From the NCBI RefSeq assembly GCF_003285005.1, contig NZ_QMFA01000009.1, forward strand, positions 1-37,409: DNA of 37,409 bases, written 5' to 3'. The notes below the pieces were generated by a model, which made no database searches, was not told the origin of the DNA, and worked only from the letters and a program-made list of their open reading frames with translations. A program made the position numbers and the translations under genes. Shown here one piece after another: positions 24,657 through 34,176 of the stretch; the first letter of the stretch is position 1; each line of letters starts with the position of its first letter. Origin of the DNA: Paenibacillus sp. YN15. GTDB lineage: Bacteria > Bacillota > Bacilli > Paenibacillales > NBRC-103111.

Positions 24657-26000
24657 ATGACGGCATATACCTTGTCGCAACGCACCATTCCCTTGCAGGA
24701 GGAGTGGGATGTGCTTGTTATCGGCGGAGGGCCTGCAGGCTGCGCCGCCGCCATATCCGCTGCCCGGGAAGGGGCAAGAACTCTGTTGATCGAAGCAACT
24801 GGCGCCCTGGGCGGGATGGGCACCTCCGGCCTGGTGCCGGCCTGGACTCCGTTCTCCGACGGAGAGAAAATCGTGTACAAGGGCATCGCGGAAGCAGTGT
24901 TCGTCGCCTTGAAAAGCGAAATGCCCCACATCGACAAGAACGCGACGAACTGGGTAGCGATTAACCCGGAGAAGCTGAAGCGCATCTATGACCGGATGGT
25001 CACGGAGGCCGGAGCGCAGGTGCTGTTTAACACCATGGTGTGCGCGGTGGATACGGATGGCGCAGGCGGGATTCAGGCGGTCATCGTGAATAATAAAGCC
25101 GGGCTGACCGCCTACCGGGCCGGAGTCTATGTGGATTGCACCGGGGATGCGGACCTGGCGGCATGGGCGGGAGCGGAGTTCCAGAAGGGCGATGAGGACG
25201 ACGGCTCGCTGCAGCCCGCCACTCATTGCTTCACCATGGGCAACGTGGATGAATATGCTTACCGGCACGGCGTACAATTAAACGGGTGGAAAAATCCGGC
25301 CAGCCCGGTTCACGCCATTATCGCATCAGGGAAATATCCGCTTCTGGATCATCATATGTGCAACTCCTTGGTTGCTCCGCGTACCGTCGGCTTTAACGCC
25401 GGCCATATCCAAGGGGTGGACAATACTGATCCGCACTCCGTTTCCCAGGCGTTGATCAAGGGCCGGATTATCGCCGAGGAGGTTCGGAAGAGTCTGGCGG
25501 AGTATTGCCCGGACGCCTTCGGCAACGCATTCGTTGCGGCCACCGCCCCTCTCATGGGCATCAGGGAATCCCGCAGAATTGTCGGGGATTATGTCCTGCA
25601 GCTGGAGGATTATGTGGAGCGCAAAAGCTTTGAGGATGAAATCTGCCGGAACAGCTACTTTATTGATGTTCACGGCTCCCGCAAGAAGAAGCTGGCCACA
25701 GGCAAGGATGAGGAATATTACACTCATGTGATGAGATATGGCCCGGGAGACTCCCACGGCATTCCGTACCGCTGCCTCACGCCCAAAGGAATCCGCAATA
25801 TGCTGGTGGCAGGACGCTCCATTTCCTGCGAAAGAATGGTGCTGGGAAGCGTGCGGGTGATGCCGGTGTGCCTGGCCATGGGAGAAGCGGCGGGGTTGGC
25901 CGCAGCCATGGCGGCGAAGCTGGACAGCCATGATGTCCATGCAGTGGACACCAAGCGTCTTCGGGAACGCCTGAAGGAGGAAGGGGCCTATATTCACTGA
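24657..26000 (+). CDS. FAD-dependent oxidoreductase (FAD_oxidored family)
   Basis: A 447-aa flavoprotein without signal peptide. The ADP-binding GGGPAG is at residues 23-28, followed by the [10 protein letters not shown] motif typical of PF12831-type proteins. A second FAD contact reads [15 protein letters not shown], and the C-terminal part has [15 protein letters not shown] and the closing helix [15 protein letters not shown]. The substrate is unknown. In Paenibacillus and other glycan degraders such genes lie beside sugar importers, so oxidation of a sugar or glycoside hydroxyl is a reasonable idea but unproven. The ribosome site is AAGGAGAGG. A second FAD enzyme starts 14 bases downstream. 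Confidence 0.85.
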   Translation: MTAYTLSQRTIPLQEEWDVLVIGGGPAGCAAAISAAREGARTLLIEATGALGGMGTSGLVPAWTPFSDGEKIVYKGIAEAVFVALKSEMPHIDKNATNWVAINPEKLKRIYDRMVTEAGAQVLFNTMVCAVDTDGAGGIQAVIVNNKAGLTAYRAGVYVDCTGDADLAAWAGAEFQKGDEDDGSLQPATHCFTMGNVDEYAYRHGVQLNGWKNPASPVHAIIASGKYPLLDHHMCNSLVAPRTVGFNAGHIQGVDNTDPHSVSQALIKGRIIAEEVRKSLAEYCPDAFGNAFVAATAPLMGIRESRRIVGDYVLQLEDYVERKSFEDEICRNSYFIDVHGSRKKKLATGKDEEYYTHVMRYGPGDSHGIPYRCLTPKGIRNMLVAGRSISCERMVLGSVRVMPVCLAMGEAAGLAAAMAAKLDSHDVHAVDTKRLRERLKEEGAYIH

Positions 26001-26014
26001 GGCGGGAGGACAGC

Positions 26015-27847
26015 ATGATGAGCCGGATTGAAGAAAGACAGCCGATTTATGCGGATATACTAGTTGCCGGAGGCGGCATAGCGGGAGTGACCGCGGCATT
26101 GGCGGCGGCGCGCAACGGCGCAAGGGTGATCCTATGCCAGGACCGGCCCGTCCTGGGAGGCAATGCCTCCTCGGAGATTCGCATGCACATTGTGGGAGCC
26201 GCCAATTCCAAACGGAGGAAGGCGTTGGAGACGGAGGCGCGGGAAGGGGGCATTCTGGAGGAAATTCTGCTGGAATGCGCCGTCCGCAACCCGCAGCGGA
26301 GCGCGTCCATGCTTGATCTTATTCTGTATGAAAAGTGCCGCGCCGAACCCAATCTTACGCTGATGCTCAATACGGCGGTTACCGGGGCGCAGATGGAGGG
26401 AAGCCGGATTGTCTCCGCGCTGGCCGCCAGAGAAAGCACAGAGCAGCGCTTTGAGCTCTTCGCGGATATTTTCCTGGATTGCACCGGCGACGGGCGTCTC
26501 GCCAAGGAGGCGGGGGCCGTCTTTATGACCGGCAGGGAGTCCTCGGGGCAATACGGGGAGAGTCTGGCGGGAGAAGAGGCCGACCCCTATTGCCTTGGCT
26601 CTTCCCTGCTGTTTACCGCCAGGGACATGGGCAGGCCCATGCGGTTCATCCCGCCCGAGTGGGCGAGGAGCTTCTCGGAGGAGGATCTGAAATTCCGCTC
26701 CCACAGCTCCTGGGAATACGGCTATTGGTGGGTGGAATACGGCGGCTTGATGGACACCATTCAGGATAACGAGACCATCCGCGATGAGCTGCTGGCCATT
26801 ATGATGGGAGTCTGGGACCATATCAAGAACAGCGGCAGTCATCCCGAATCGCTGAACTGGGCTCTGGACTGGTTCGGCTTTCTCCCCGGCAAGCGGGAGT
26901 CCCGGCGTTTTCTCGGCAAGCATGTGCTGACCCAGAGGGATTTGGAGGAGGCGGTCCACTTCGATGATGTGATCGCCTACGGGGGTTGGCCCATGGATAC
27001 CCATCCGCCCCAGGGGATCGAGGCGAAGGACAGGGAGCCGGCCCGCCAGCCGGTGACCAATTATGTATACGGAATTCCTTTGCGGTCATTAATCAGTGCC
27101 AATGTGGAAAATCTGATGTTCGCGGGACGCCATATCTCCGCCACCCATATCTCCTTTTCCAGCACCAGGGTGATGGCCACATGCGGAGTGATGGGGCAGG
27201 GGGCCGGAACCTTTGCGGCATTGGCTGCCAAGGCCGGACTTCCCCCTGGACCTGCTGCAGCCGACGGCGAGCTGGTGCGGCAGACCCAACAGCAGCTGCT
27301 CCGGCAGGATGTGTTTCTCCCGGGGATTGCTCCTGAAGGAAATCTGGCGGGACTGGCTGTTGTCCGGGCCTCCTCCCAGCAACCGGAAGGGCAGGCCGAG
27401 AATGTCGTAGACGGTTATACCCGTTCCCTTCATGGTCCCAGCGGGGTCCGGCCGGGCCTTATTCCGCCGGGAAGCCACAGATGGATGTCCATGCCGGAGG
27501 ATTCCAACCCCTGGATTGAGCTGGAATGGGCCTCACCTGCAGCCATACGGGAAATCCGGATTGTGCTGGATACCGGCATGCACCGCAGGCTGACATTGAC
27601 TCACGAGGATGCACTCCATATGCAAAATGTATGGGGGCCGCAGCCGGAAACCGTGAAGGAGCTGCGGGTATCGGCGTATCTTACCGGTTCCTTGGCCGGA
27701 TACAGGGAGGTGCTGCATATCCGGGACAACTATCAGCGCCTGATTGTATGTCCGGTTCAATTGGAGCAGGTGGTGAAGCTGCGCCTGGAGGCGCTGTCCA
27801 CCAACGGACTGGACCATGCCCGGATTTTCGAGATTCAATGCTATTGA
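26015..27847 (+). CDS. FAD-dependent oxidoreductase with discoidin-like C-terminal domain
   Basis: A 610-aa cytosolic flavoprotein. Residues 12-430 form a PF12831-type oxidoreductase: [37 protein letters not shown] and [16 protein letters not shown]. The last 170 residues look like a galactose-binding/F5-8C jelly roll ([42 protein letters not shown]), which would bind a carbohydrate. The fusion supports a sugar substrate. Two ATG codons at 26015 and 26018 both suit the GGGAGGA site. It forms an operon with the preceding FAD gene and ends at a strong terminator. Confidence 0.83.
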   Translation: MMSRIEERQPIYADILVAGGGIAGVTAALAAARNGARVILCQDRPVLGGNASSEIRMHIVGAANSKRRKALETEAREGGILEEILLECAVRNPQRSASMLDLILYEKCRAEPNLTLMLNTAVTGAQMEGSRIVSALAARESTEQRFELFADIFLDCTGDGRLAKEAGAVFMTGRESSGQYGESLAGEEADPYCLGSSLLFTARDMGRPMRFIPPEWARSFSEEDLKFRSHSSWEYGYWWVEYGGLMDTIQDNETIRDELLAIMMGVWDHIKNSGSHPESLNWALDWFGFLPGKRESRRFLGKHVLTQRDLEEAVHFDDVIAYGGWPMDTHPPQGIEAKDREPARQPVTNYVYGIPLRSLISANVENLMFAGRHISATHISFSSTRVMATCGVMGQGAGTFAALAAKAGLPPGPAAADGELVRQTQQQLLRQDVFLPGIAPEGNLAGLAVVRASSQQPEGQAENVVDGYTRSLHGPSGVRPGLIPPGSHRWMSMPEDSNPWIELEWASPAAIREIRIVLDTGMHRRLTLTHEDALHMQNVWGPQPETVKELRVSAYLTGSLAGYREVLHIRDNYQRLIVCPVQLEQVVKLRLEALSTNGLDHARIFEIQCY

Positions 27848-27885
27848 AAGCGGATGCCAAATGCGATGCACGGGCCGCCATAACA

Positions 27886-27925
27886 AACCAAAAAGCCGGG
27901 AGAACAGCTCCCGGCTCTTTTTGGT
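27886..27925 (+). terminator. Bidirectional terminator
   Basis: AGCCGGGAG (27894-27902) pairs perfectly with CTCCCGGCT (27908-27916), flanked by AAACCAAAAA and TTTTTGGTTT. It serves the FAD operon on the plus strand and the ytxH-type gene on the minus strand. Confidence 0.9.
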
Positions 27926-27968
27926 TTGCTTTCTGTTTTCCGGCGCCGCCATACCCCGGAAAAGGCCT

Positions 27969-28496
27969 CTATCGCTGTGCCGGATCGGACACAAAACCGT
28001 CCTTCTTCAACTCGGAATTGGTCTTCATGGCGTCCATCTCCTTGCCCAGCTTTTTCATTTCATCTTCATTTTGAGCCAGGGAGCTGTTATCGGATGCCTG
28101 CAGCTTCTCCTTGGTTTCTTCGGCATTGGCCTTGACGGTTTCCTTGGTTTCCTCCGCTTCCTTCTTGATGGTGCTGATGATGGTATTGGCAGAGTCCTTC
28201 AAATCGCCGGCCGCGCTTTTAAGGGAATCCACGGCAGCCCCGGCTATTTCTTTGGTCTCCTGAATTTTGTTCAGGCCGCTTTCCTTGGCGGTCTCCGCCA
28301 GCCCAGCCGCTTTCTCCTGGGCGATGCTCATCCACTCGGCGGACCGCTCCTTGATTTTGGCCACATCCTCGTTCAGCTTTGCCCGTGTATCTTTACCCGC
28401 GCGCGGGGCGAATAACAGACCGGCGGCGGCGCCGATAAGCCCGCCTGCCAGCAGGCCTTTCCATAATCCGTTGCTTTTGGCTGGAGTCGCTTCCAT
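27969..28496 (-). CDS. YtxH-family general stress protein
   Basis: A 175-aa protein. The N-terminal YtxH domain has a hydrophobic, Gly-rich segment GLLAGGLIGAAAGLLFAPRAGKDTR (about residues 12-36) that can insert in the membrane. The rest is a long, highly charged helix with KEAEETKETVKANAEETKEK-like repeats, resembling LEA-type and apolipoprotein-like stress proteins. YtxH in B. subtilis is under sigma-B and sigma-H control. Here a near-perfect sigma-B promoter lies 33 bases upstream. The ATG at 28496 has eight bases to AAGGAG; the ATG at 28502 has only two. Confidence 0.85.
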   Translation of the reverse strand: MEATPAKSNGLWKGLLAGGLIGAAAGLLFAPRAGKDTRAKLNEDVAKIKERSAEWMSIAQEKAAGLAETAKESGLNKIQETKEIAGAAVDSLKSAAGDLKDSANTIISTIKKEAEETKETVKANAEETKEKLQASDNSSLAQNEDEMKKLGKEMDAMKTNSELKKDGFVSDPAQR

Positions 28497-28528
28497 GTTC
28501 ATCTCTCCTTTCGCTTGGTTACTGTTTT

Positions 28529-28554
28529 ATACCCTGAGGTGCTTGTCCTGAAAC
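28529..28554 (-). promoter_or_regulatory. Sigma-B promoter of the ytxH-type gene
   Basis: On the minus strand GTTTCA (28549-28554), a 14-base spacer and GGGTAT (28529-28534). The -10 box is a perfect sigma-B consensus and the -35 box differs at one base. Confidence 0.75.
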
Positions 28555-28570
28555 CGGCATCCAATTGTGC

Positions 28571-28602
28571 TTGACAATGATTTCCTTTGGATATGCTATA
28601 AT
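28571..28602 (+). promoter_or_regulatory. Sigma-A-like promoter of the phasin-aarF operon
   Basis: Perfect TTGACA (28571-28576) and perfect TATAAT (28597-28602), but 20 bases apart instead of 17. An overlapping TATGCT at 28592-28597 would give 15. It is divergent from the sigma-B promoter, with 16 bases between them. Confidence 0.55.
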
Positions 28603-28654
28603 AAGAATCATCCCCAACAAAAATATTTCTCACCGAAAAGGAGAGTGTCACGTG

Positions 28655-28981
28655 ATGAGAGACATGCTTCACCGTGCGGTGTCCCTTGGATTGGGTTTGG
28701 CTGTAGCCAGCAAGGAGCAAATTGAAAAAACAGTGGAGGAGCTGGTCAAAAAAGGCGAGGTCAGCCGGGCGGAATCCGGCGAGTTTCTGGAGGAGCTTCT
28801 AAATAAGGGCAGCGAGGCCAAGGCCCGGATGGATCAAGCCGTCAACGACAAGGTGCAAAGCATATTGAAGGACAGAGGCATTGCCTCCCTGGATGAGGTG
28901 AAGGCTCTGGAGCGCAGAATTGCCGTGCTGGAGCTGGCTATTGCCAGATTGGAGAAGCAAGACGGAGAGAACGGGGAATAA
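28655..28981 (+). CDS. Phasin-related helical protein
   Basis: A 108-aa, almost wholly helical protein. It shows a short hydrophobic start (MLHRAVSLGLGLAVASKEQIEKTV), a conserved VEELVKKGEVSRAESGEFLEEL stretch, and a C-terminal coiled coil (LDEVKALERRIAVLELAIARLE). Small phasin-type proteins with this pattern (often annotated polyhydroxyalkanoate granule-associated) are frequent before aarF genes in Bacilli. Whether this strain makes PHA cannot be seen. The start at 28655 is nine bases after AAAAGGAGA; the GTG at 28652 is an alternative. The aarF gene starts 42 bases after its stop. Confidence 0.72.
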   Translation: MRDMLHRAVSLGLGLAVASKEQIEKTVEELVKKGEVSRAESGEFLEELLNKGSEAKARMDQAVNDKVQSILKDRGIASLDEVKALERRIAVLELAIARLEKQDGENGE

Positions 28982-29023
28982 TCGGCGGACTACGCCAACT
29001 TTTGACGGGGAGGCGGGACCTTC

Positions 29024-30697
29024 ATGAATGTCAGCAAGGGCTTCCGTCACTTGCACCGGTACAGGGAAATTGCAGTGGCGCTGGCCCGCAACGGCTTCGG
29101 CTATGTGGTCGGCGAGCTGGGTTTCCCCGAGGCCATTCCGTTTCTGCGGAACAATGAGCGCAAGGATATCCATAAAAAAACGGTTGGCGAACGGATCAGG
29201 CTGATGCTAGAGGATCTGGGCCCCACCTTTGTTAAGCTGGGGCAGATTGCCAGCACCCGCCCCGATCTGGTCCCGGCCAGCGTGATCTCGGAGCTGGTGC
29301 AGCTGCAGGATCGGGTGCCGCCCTTCTCGTATGCCGATGCCGTGCGGATTGTGGAGGAGGAGCTGGGGGCGAGCATCGGGGAATTGTTCATGGTCTTCCC
29401 CGAGACGCCCATCGCGGCGGCCTCCATCGGCCAGGTTTACCATGCGGTGCTGAAGGACGGCACCCCCGCGGCGGTGAAGGTGCAGCGGCCCCATATCCAG
29501 CGGATTGTGGATACGGATCTGGATATCCTGGCGGAATTTGCCCGGGTAGCGGAAAACCGGCTGGAGTGGGCGAGAAATTACCGCGTCCGCGATATGGTGG
29601 AGGAGATTTCCAAGGCCATCCGCGCGGAGCTGGATTATGCCGCAGAAGCCCGGCAGGCAGAGAAATTCCAGCAGCAATGCCGGCAGCTTAAAGATGTGCT
29701 GGTCCCCGATGTATTCTGGGACTACACCACCCGGCGGGTGCTGACCATGCAGTATATGGAGGGCATTTCCCTGTCGGATCGGGGGCGGCTGGAGCGGGAG
29801 AATATCGATAAAAAAGCGCTGGCCCGCCAACTGGCGGATCTTATTATCCATCAGATCCTGATCGAAGGTTTTTTCCACGGCGATCCCCATCCCGGGAATA
29901 TTCAGGTGCTGCCCGGCGGGAAGTTGGGCCTGCTGGATTTTGGCTCGGTGGGCAAGCTGTCCCAGGATATGCGCAAGCAGTTCGCCTTCTTCGTTATCAG
30001 TCTCCGCAATCAGAGCACCAGCGGGATTATCCGGGCGATCTCCAGCATGGGAATTATCCCCGACGAGGTGGATATGATCCAGCTTCGCGCCGATGTGGAC
30101 GAGATGCGGGAGAAGTATTATGCCACTCCCTTAAGCCGGATCAGGCTGGGGGAGGCGGTGAATGACCTGTTCACCCTGGCTTTCCGCCACCACATCCGCA
30201 TTCCCTCGGAGATGACCATGCTGGGCAAATCGCTCCTGACCTTGGAGGGAGTGGTGGTGTCTCTCGATCCGGACTTAAGTGTGCTGGAGGTGGCGGAGCC
30301 TTACGGCCGGAAGCTGTTTATGGAGCGGTATGACCCCAGGAAGCTGTACAAAAAAGCCATCGAGGACCTGCCGGAGTTTCTGGAGGCGGCCGTAGAGTTT
30401 CCCTCCGGCATGAGAAGCATGCTGGCCACCATCCGCAAGGGCAAGCTGCGTTTTGAGGCGGGCATTCCGGAGCTGGGCGTTTTCCTGAAAAGTATGGATA
30501 AGCTCACGGATAAGCTGGCCTTAAGCCTGGTGCTCCTGTCCTTCAGCCTGCTTGTGGTGGGGCTGATCATCGGCGCTGCTTTGGCTCCCGCGGAAACGGT
30601 GCTGTGGAATTTGCCTATCCTGGAAATCAGCTTTGTTATTGCCGCTCTGCTGCTGTTATGGCTGATCATTTCTCTCTGGCGCTCCCGCAAGCTGTGA
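29024..30697 (+). CDS. AarF/UbiB (ABC1) atypical kinase-like protein
   Basis: A 557-aa member of the UbiB family, ancient protein-kinase-like ATPases needed for quinone synthesis in Proteobacteria. It has the family KxGQ motif (FVKLGQIASTRPDLVP), the Ala-rich loop AAASIGQVYHAVL, the Lys in AVKVQRP, ELDYAAEA, the catalytic-loop FFHGDPHPGNI and the metal-binding LLDFGSVG. The C-terminus has two membrane helices (about 500-523 and 530-550). Its role in menaquinone-containing Bacilli is not established; lipid or quinone handling is likely. The ribosome site is GGGGAGG. It is in an operon with the phasin-like gene. Confidence 0.92.
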   Translation: MNVSKGFRHLHRYREIAVALARNGFGYVVGELGFPEAIPFLRNNERKDIHKKTVGERIRLMLEDLGPTFVKLGQIASTRPDLVPASVISELVQLQDRVPPFSYADAVRIVEEELGASIGELFMVFPETPIAAASIGQVYHAVLKDGTPAAVKVQRPHIQRIVDTDLDILAEFARVAENRLEWARNYRVRDMVEEISKAIRAELDYAAEARQAEKFQQQCRQLKDVLVPDVFWDYTTRRVLTMQYMEGISLSDRGRLERENIDKKALARQLADLIIHQILIEGFFHGDPHPGNIQVLPGGKLGLLDFGSVGKLSQDMRKQFAFFVISLRNQSTSGIIRAISSMGIIPDEVDMIQLRADVDEMREKYYATPLSRIRLGEAVNDLFTLAFRHHIRIPSEMTMLGKSLLTLEGVVVSLDPDLSVLEVAEPYGRKLFMERYDPRKLYKKAIEDLPEFLEAAVEFPSGMRSMLATIRKGKLRFEAGIPELGVFLKSMDKLTDKLALSLVLLSFSLLVVGLIIGAALAPAETVLWNLPILEISFVIAALLLLWLIISLWRSRKL

Positions 30698-30723
30698 CGG
30701 TGAAGCAGCCTCGCGGCAGCCCC

Positions 30724-30751
30724 AAAAGGCCGTCTTCAGGAAGACGGCCTT
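30724..30751 (-). terminator. Terminator between aarF and the UPF0210 gene
   Basis: AAGGCCGTCTTC (30726-30737) pairs with GAAGACGGCCTT (30740-30751). On the minus strand it is followed by TTTT, so it mainly ends the UPF0237-UPF0210 transcript; it may also stop aarF. Confidence 0.7.
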
Positions 30752-30769
30752 CATCATAACAGGCAAGCT

Positions 30770-32128
30770 TTAGTTCTTGAAGCTGTGAATAGGGGCGGGA
30801 ATCCGGCCGCCGCGGTTGATGAAGGCGTCGCAGGAGAAGCCGTTGACGGGCATTACCGGGGCATATCCCAGCAGGCCGCCAAACTCCACCATATCGCCCA
30901 CATCCTTGCCGATGACAGGAATGATCCGGACGGCTGTGGTTTTGTTGTTCACCATGCCGATGGCCGATTCGTCGGCAATAATGCCGGAGATGGTTTCCTT
31001 CTTGGTGCTGCCCGGAATGGCGATCATATCCAGGCCGACGGAGCAGACGCAGGTCATGGCTTCCAGCTTCTCCAGGGTAAGCGCGCCTTTTTGCACCGCC
31101 TGGATCATGCCGTGGTCCTCGCTCACCGGGATAAACGCGCCGCTTAAGCCGCCCACATAGGAGGAGGCCATAACGCCGCCTTTTTTCACATTGTCGTTGA
31201 GGATGGCCAAAGCCGCTGTCGTACCCGGGGCGCCGGCTTCCTCCAGGCCCATCACCTGGAAGATCTCGGCGATGGAATCGCCGATTTCCGGTGTGGGAGC
31301 CAGGGACAAATCGATAATTCCGAAAGGAACCCCCAGCCGCTTGGAGGCCTCCTGAGCCACCAGCTGGCCGACCCGGGTCACCTTGAAGGCAGTCCGCTTG
31401 ATGGTTTCGCACAGGGTTTCAAAATCCTGCCCCTTAACCTCCTCCAGAGCGCGCTTCACCACGCCGGGACCGCTGACTCCCACATTGATGACGCATTCGC
31501 GCTCGCCGACGCCATGGAAAGCTCCGGCCATAAAGGGGTTGTCGTCAACGGAATTGCAGAAGACCACCAGCTTGGCGCAGCCGATGGAATCCCGTTCCTT
31601 GGTCAGCTCGGCTGTCTTCAGGATAATCTCGCCCATCAGCTTAACGGCATCCATATTGATGCCGCTGCGGGAGGAGCCTACATTCACAGAGGAGCAGACC
31701 CGTTCGGTGACGCGGAGCGCCTCGGGAATGCTGTCGATGAGAATCCGGTCCCCTTTGGTGAAGCCCTTCTGCACCAGGGCGGAGAAGCCCCCGATGAAAT
31801 TGACGCCCACTTCCTTGGCCGCCCGGTCCAGCGTCTCCGCAACCGGCACAAAGGTATCCGTATGCAGCCCGCCGGCGGCAATGGAGATGGGAGTGACGGA
31901 GATACGCTTGTTCACAATGGGCACGCCGAATTGGCGCTCCAGATCCTCGCCTGTTTTCACCAGATGCTGGGCGGTGCGGGTGATTTTTTCATATACATTC
32001 TGGTTAAAAATCTTCAAGTCCGAATGGGCGCAGTCCATCAGGCTGATGCCCATGGTAATGGTGCGTACATCCAGATTCATTTCGCGGATCATCTTGTTGG
32101 TTTCCTGCACTTCCACCAGGGAGATCAT
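30770..32128 (-). CDS. UPF0210/PFL-family protein (DUF711)
   Basis: A 452-aa conserved cytosolic protein of unknown function. Hallmarks are [16 protein letters not shown] near the start, [11 protein letters not shown], a glycine-rich [16 protein letters not shown] and [14 protein letters not shown]. The family has a pyruvate-formate-lyase-like fold but no glycyl radical motif here. It lies 22 bases after an ACT-domain gene, and this UPF0237-UPF0210 pair is widely conserved from Firmicutes to archaea. The start at 32128 is set by AGGAGG six bases upstream; the open frame runs 26 codons further back into the ACT gene. Confidence 0.92.
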   Translation of the reverse strand: MISLVEVQETNKMIREMNLDVRTITMGISLMDCAHSDLKIFNQNVYEKITRTAQHLVKTGEDLERQFGVPIVNKRISVTPISIAAGGLHTDTFVPVAETLDRAAKEVGVNFIGGFSALVQKGFTKGDRILIDSIPEALRVTERVCSSVNVGSSRSGINMDAVKLMGEIILKTAELTKERDSIGCAKLVVFCNSVDDNPFMAGAFHGVGERECVINVGVSGPGVVKRALEEVKGQDFETLCETIKRTAFKVTRVGQLVAQEASKRLGVPFGIIDLSLAPTPEIGDSIAEIFQVMGLEEAGAPGTTAALAILNDNVKKGGVMASSYVGGLSGAFIPVSEDHGMIQAVQKGALTLEKLEAMTCVCSVGLDMIAIPGSTKKETISGIIADESAIGMVNNKTTAVRIIPVIGKDVGDMVEFGGLLGYAPVMPVNGFSCDAFINRGGRIPAPIHSFKN

Positions 32129-32150
32129 AGGGGTCCTCCTAAAAAGAGTT

Positions 32151-32420
32151 TTAGATGCGGTGCATAATATTGAAAATATCCTCGTGCTGCAGCTTAATCT
32201 CCACACCCAGGGTACGCCCTATATCCTGAAGATCCTCTACCAGCATTTCGAAGGACTTGGCGGGTTCGGAAATATCCACAATCATCATCATGTTGAAGTA
32301 GCCTTGGATAATCGTCTGGGAGATATCCAGAATATTGACATTGTGCTCCGCCAGGTAGGTGCAAACCTTGGCAATAATTCCAACCTTGTCTTTTCCCAGT
32401 ACGGTAATAATGCCTTTCAT
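32151..32420 (-). CDS. ACT-domain protein UPF0237
   Basis: An 89-aa single ACT domain (residues 1-75: [33 protein letters not shown]). ACT domains usually bind amino acids, and free-standing ones such as GcvR act by protein contact. It is translated just before the UPF0210 protein and probably regulates or binds it. The start follows GAGGAGG. It is divergent from the unknown gene at 32573. Confidence 0.92.
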   Translation of the reverse strand: MKGIITVLGKDKVGIIAKVCTYLAEHNVNILDISQTIIQGYFNMMMIVDISEPAKSFEMLVEDLQDIGRTLGVEIKLQHEDIFNIMHRI

Positions 32421-32572
32421 GCGTACAGCCTCCTCATATATTCGCTCTTGTCCGTATCAATGGCAAAGAACCGATTTCAACTATTATGTCAAATCCCGGC
32501 GTCCGGGGCAACAAAATGTTTTTTGTCAATCTGAATGAAATTCTGAATTTACCAAAAAAAGGGGTGGGGAGA

Positions 32573-33103
32573 ATGGCGGTTCAATTTCAATTATGCCAGC
32601 TGGACAAGGATTTTGACGCGTATGTAAGATTCTTGAGCCGGAATTATGACGAACTGAATTTACCCTATTCCTATGCCATGATGCTTAATTTTTTTGCCAG
32701 TCCGCTGACGATGGGCAAAGCGATGCTGGCCTATCTGGAGGAGCCGTACACTGTCGTGGGGGCAGCCGGCTTTGTCTACGGAACCTCGGCCAAGGACCAT
32801 AAGGACCGGAACATCTGCCAGATCGAGGTGGTGTATCTGCTCCGGGAGTACCGGACGCCCATGATATTTATGCGGGGCTTGCGGGCGCTCCTGCGGGAAA
32901 TCCGCGCCGGGAATCCGGAGGTGTCCACCATCCAGTTCTGGGTGTCGGAGCGGCACAAAGGGTTCAAACGGCTCATTACCCGCTTTTCTTCGCTGCCGGG
33001 AGCGGTGATGGAGGAGAAGGACGGACTTATGCTTTATATGATTCCGTTTGCGGAGCTGGAATTATTCAGCAGACGGTTTATTCCTTTGACCAGCCCCACG
33101 TGA
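32573..33103 (+). CDS. Unknown protein, possibly GNAT-like
   Basis: A 176-aa soluble protein. I do not recognise it firmly. The pattern of YAMMLNFFASPLTMGKAMLAYLEEPYTVVGAAGFVYG, then QIEVVYLLREYR and a following amphipathic helix before VSTIQFWVSERHKGFKRLI, resembles the strand-helix order of GNAT acetyltransferases, with YLLREYR where the acetyl-CoA loop would be. The usual Q/RxxGxG/A signature is not evident. The ATG at 32573 follows GGGGTGGGGAG; ATG codons upstream (32486, 32516) lack ribosome sites. It stands alone and converges on the DUF421 gene. Confidence 0.55.
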   Translation: MAVQFQLCQLDKDFDAYVRFLSRNYDELNLPYSYAMMLNFFASPLTMGKAMLAYLEEPYTVVGAAGFVYGTSAKDHKDRNICQIEVVYLLREYRTPMIFMRGLRALLREIRAGNPEVSTIQFWVSERHKGFKRLITRFSSLPGAVMEEKDGLMLYMIPFAELELFSRRFIPLTSPT

Positions 33104-33171
33104 CAAACCACCTGTCCTTGAACAATCGGGGATAATGCCTCCCTCGAGCCATTGCGAGGCATGGTTGAAGG

Positions 33172-33205
33172 GCCGGCGGCAAAGGCTGAACCGTTTGCTG
33201 CCGGC
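33172..33205. terminator. Hairpin between convergent genes
   Basis: GCCGGCGGCAAA (33172-33183) pairs with TTTGCTGCCGGC (33194-33205) with one G-T wobble. It has no T-run on either side, so it may act as a weak or Rho-independent-like barrier between the convergent genes only. Confidence 0.35.
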
Positions 33206-33277
33206 TCCAATCCGGATCACCCCCAAGATAGACCCGCCCAGAGCCGTTTCGCAGCTTCTAGGCCTCCAGGGCTTCCA

Positions 33278-33955
33278 CTACATTCGCCGAATAATATGAA
33301 GCTCCCCGTCCGGCGTCAACTCGGCATATGCAATTGCCTTGATGTCGGTTATACCCTGCTTCTCCAACTCCTCCAGGAGCCATTCCTCTCCAAGCCCGGC
33401 CTCCTCCAACTCCTTGCGGCACCGCTTTCCGTTCTCGATCACTCCCCGCGGCAGCACTGCCGGTTCATCAGGCAGTCCCAAATCCCTCCGGCTTACTGTT
33501 TCATAGGAGGATTTCCGCATTACGCTTAAGGTTCCGTTGGTTTCATAAACGGCAAAGGCCACCTCGCTCAAGGAAAAGATGTCTTTGCTGCGGAGCATGG
33601 TTCTCAGCTGGTCGAAATCCAGGTTATTGCGATAAAGCTCCTGTACATCGATTTTTCCGTCGCAAATGAGCAGATCGGGTTTTCCCTCCAACGGCTTCCG
33701 GAAGGCCTTCACATATTGTGTCAGCTTATCGAAGCAAATGGACAGGATGGTCCAGCCGGCAAGGGCCACAAGCAGCTGAAGGATGGTAAGGCTCTCCTCA
33801 TAGATGGTGCTGCCCACCAAATCACCCAAAATGACGGCGGATACAAAATCAAAGGGGGTAAGGGCGGATATTTCTTTTTTGCCGAGAATCCGGGTCATGG
33901 CCCATAGCCCGAGAAAGCCTGCAGCCAGCTTGGCGAGTATCTGGAGATATTCCAT
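33278..33955 (-). CDS. DUF421 (YetF-type) membrane protein
   Basis: A 225-aa protein with three N-terminal membrane helices (about 5-22, 35-52, 57-75) and a cytosolic domain of the DUF421/YetF family. Family marks are TRILGKKEISALTPFDFVSAVILGDLVGS and LEGKPDLLICDGKID, followed by DFDQLRTMLRSKDIFSLSEVAFAVYETNG and the closing strands LSVMRKS. Function is unknown; relatives are common in sporeformers, some with spore-germination roles. The start at 33955 follows GGAGGG; an upstream ATG at 33991 does not. Confidence 0.88.
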   Translation of the reverse strand: MEYLQILAKLAAGFLGLWAMTRILGKKEISALTPFDFVSAVILGDLVGSTIYEESLTILQLLVALAGWTILSICFDKLTQYVKAFRKPLEGKPDLLICDGKIDVQELYRNNLDFDQLRTMLRSKDIFSLSEVAFAVYETNGTLSVMRKSSYETVSRRDLGLPDEPAVLPRGVIENGKRCRKELEEAGLGEEWLLEELEKQGITDIKAIAYAELTPDGELHIIRRM

Positions 33956-34176
33956 AAGCAACCCTCCGGTAAGGATAATGGCAGCGGGCAATCATCCGCC
34001 TATGCACTCCATTAACCGTTCGGGTAGGGTTTTGTAACCCGGATCGGGGAATGATCGCAAACGAGAGTAATTATCAATGCATAGCAGAGATTTGGAGGAA
34101 TTATTAGACAAAGGCAGAATTTGCGAGAATCATAGAGTTAATTTCTCCCTAAGGTGAATAGCGCGAATTTTTAGAA

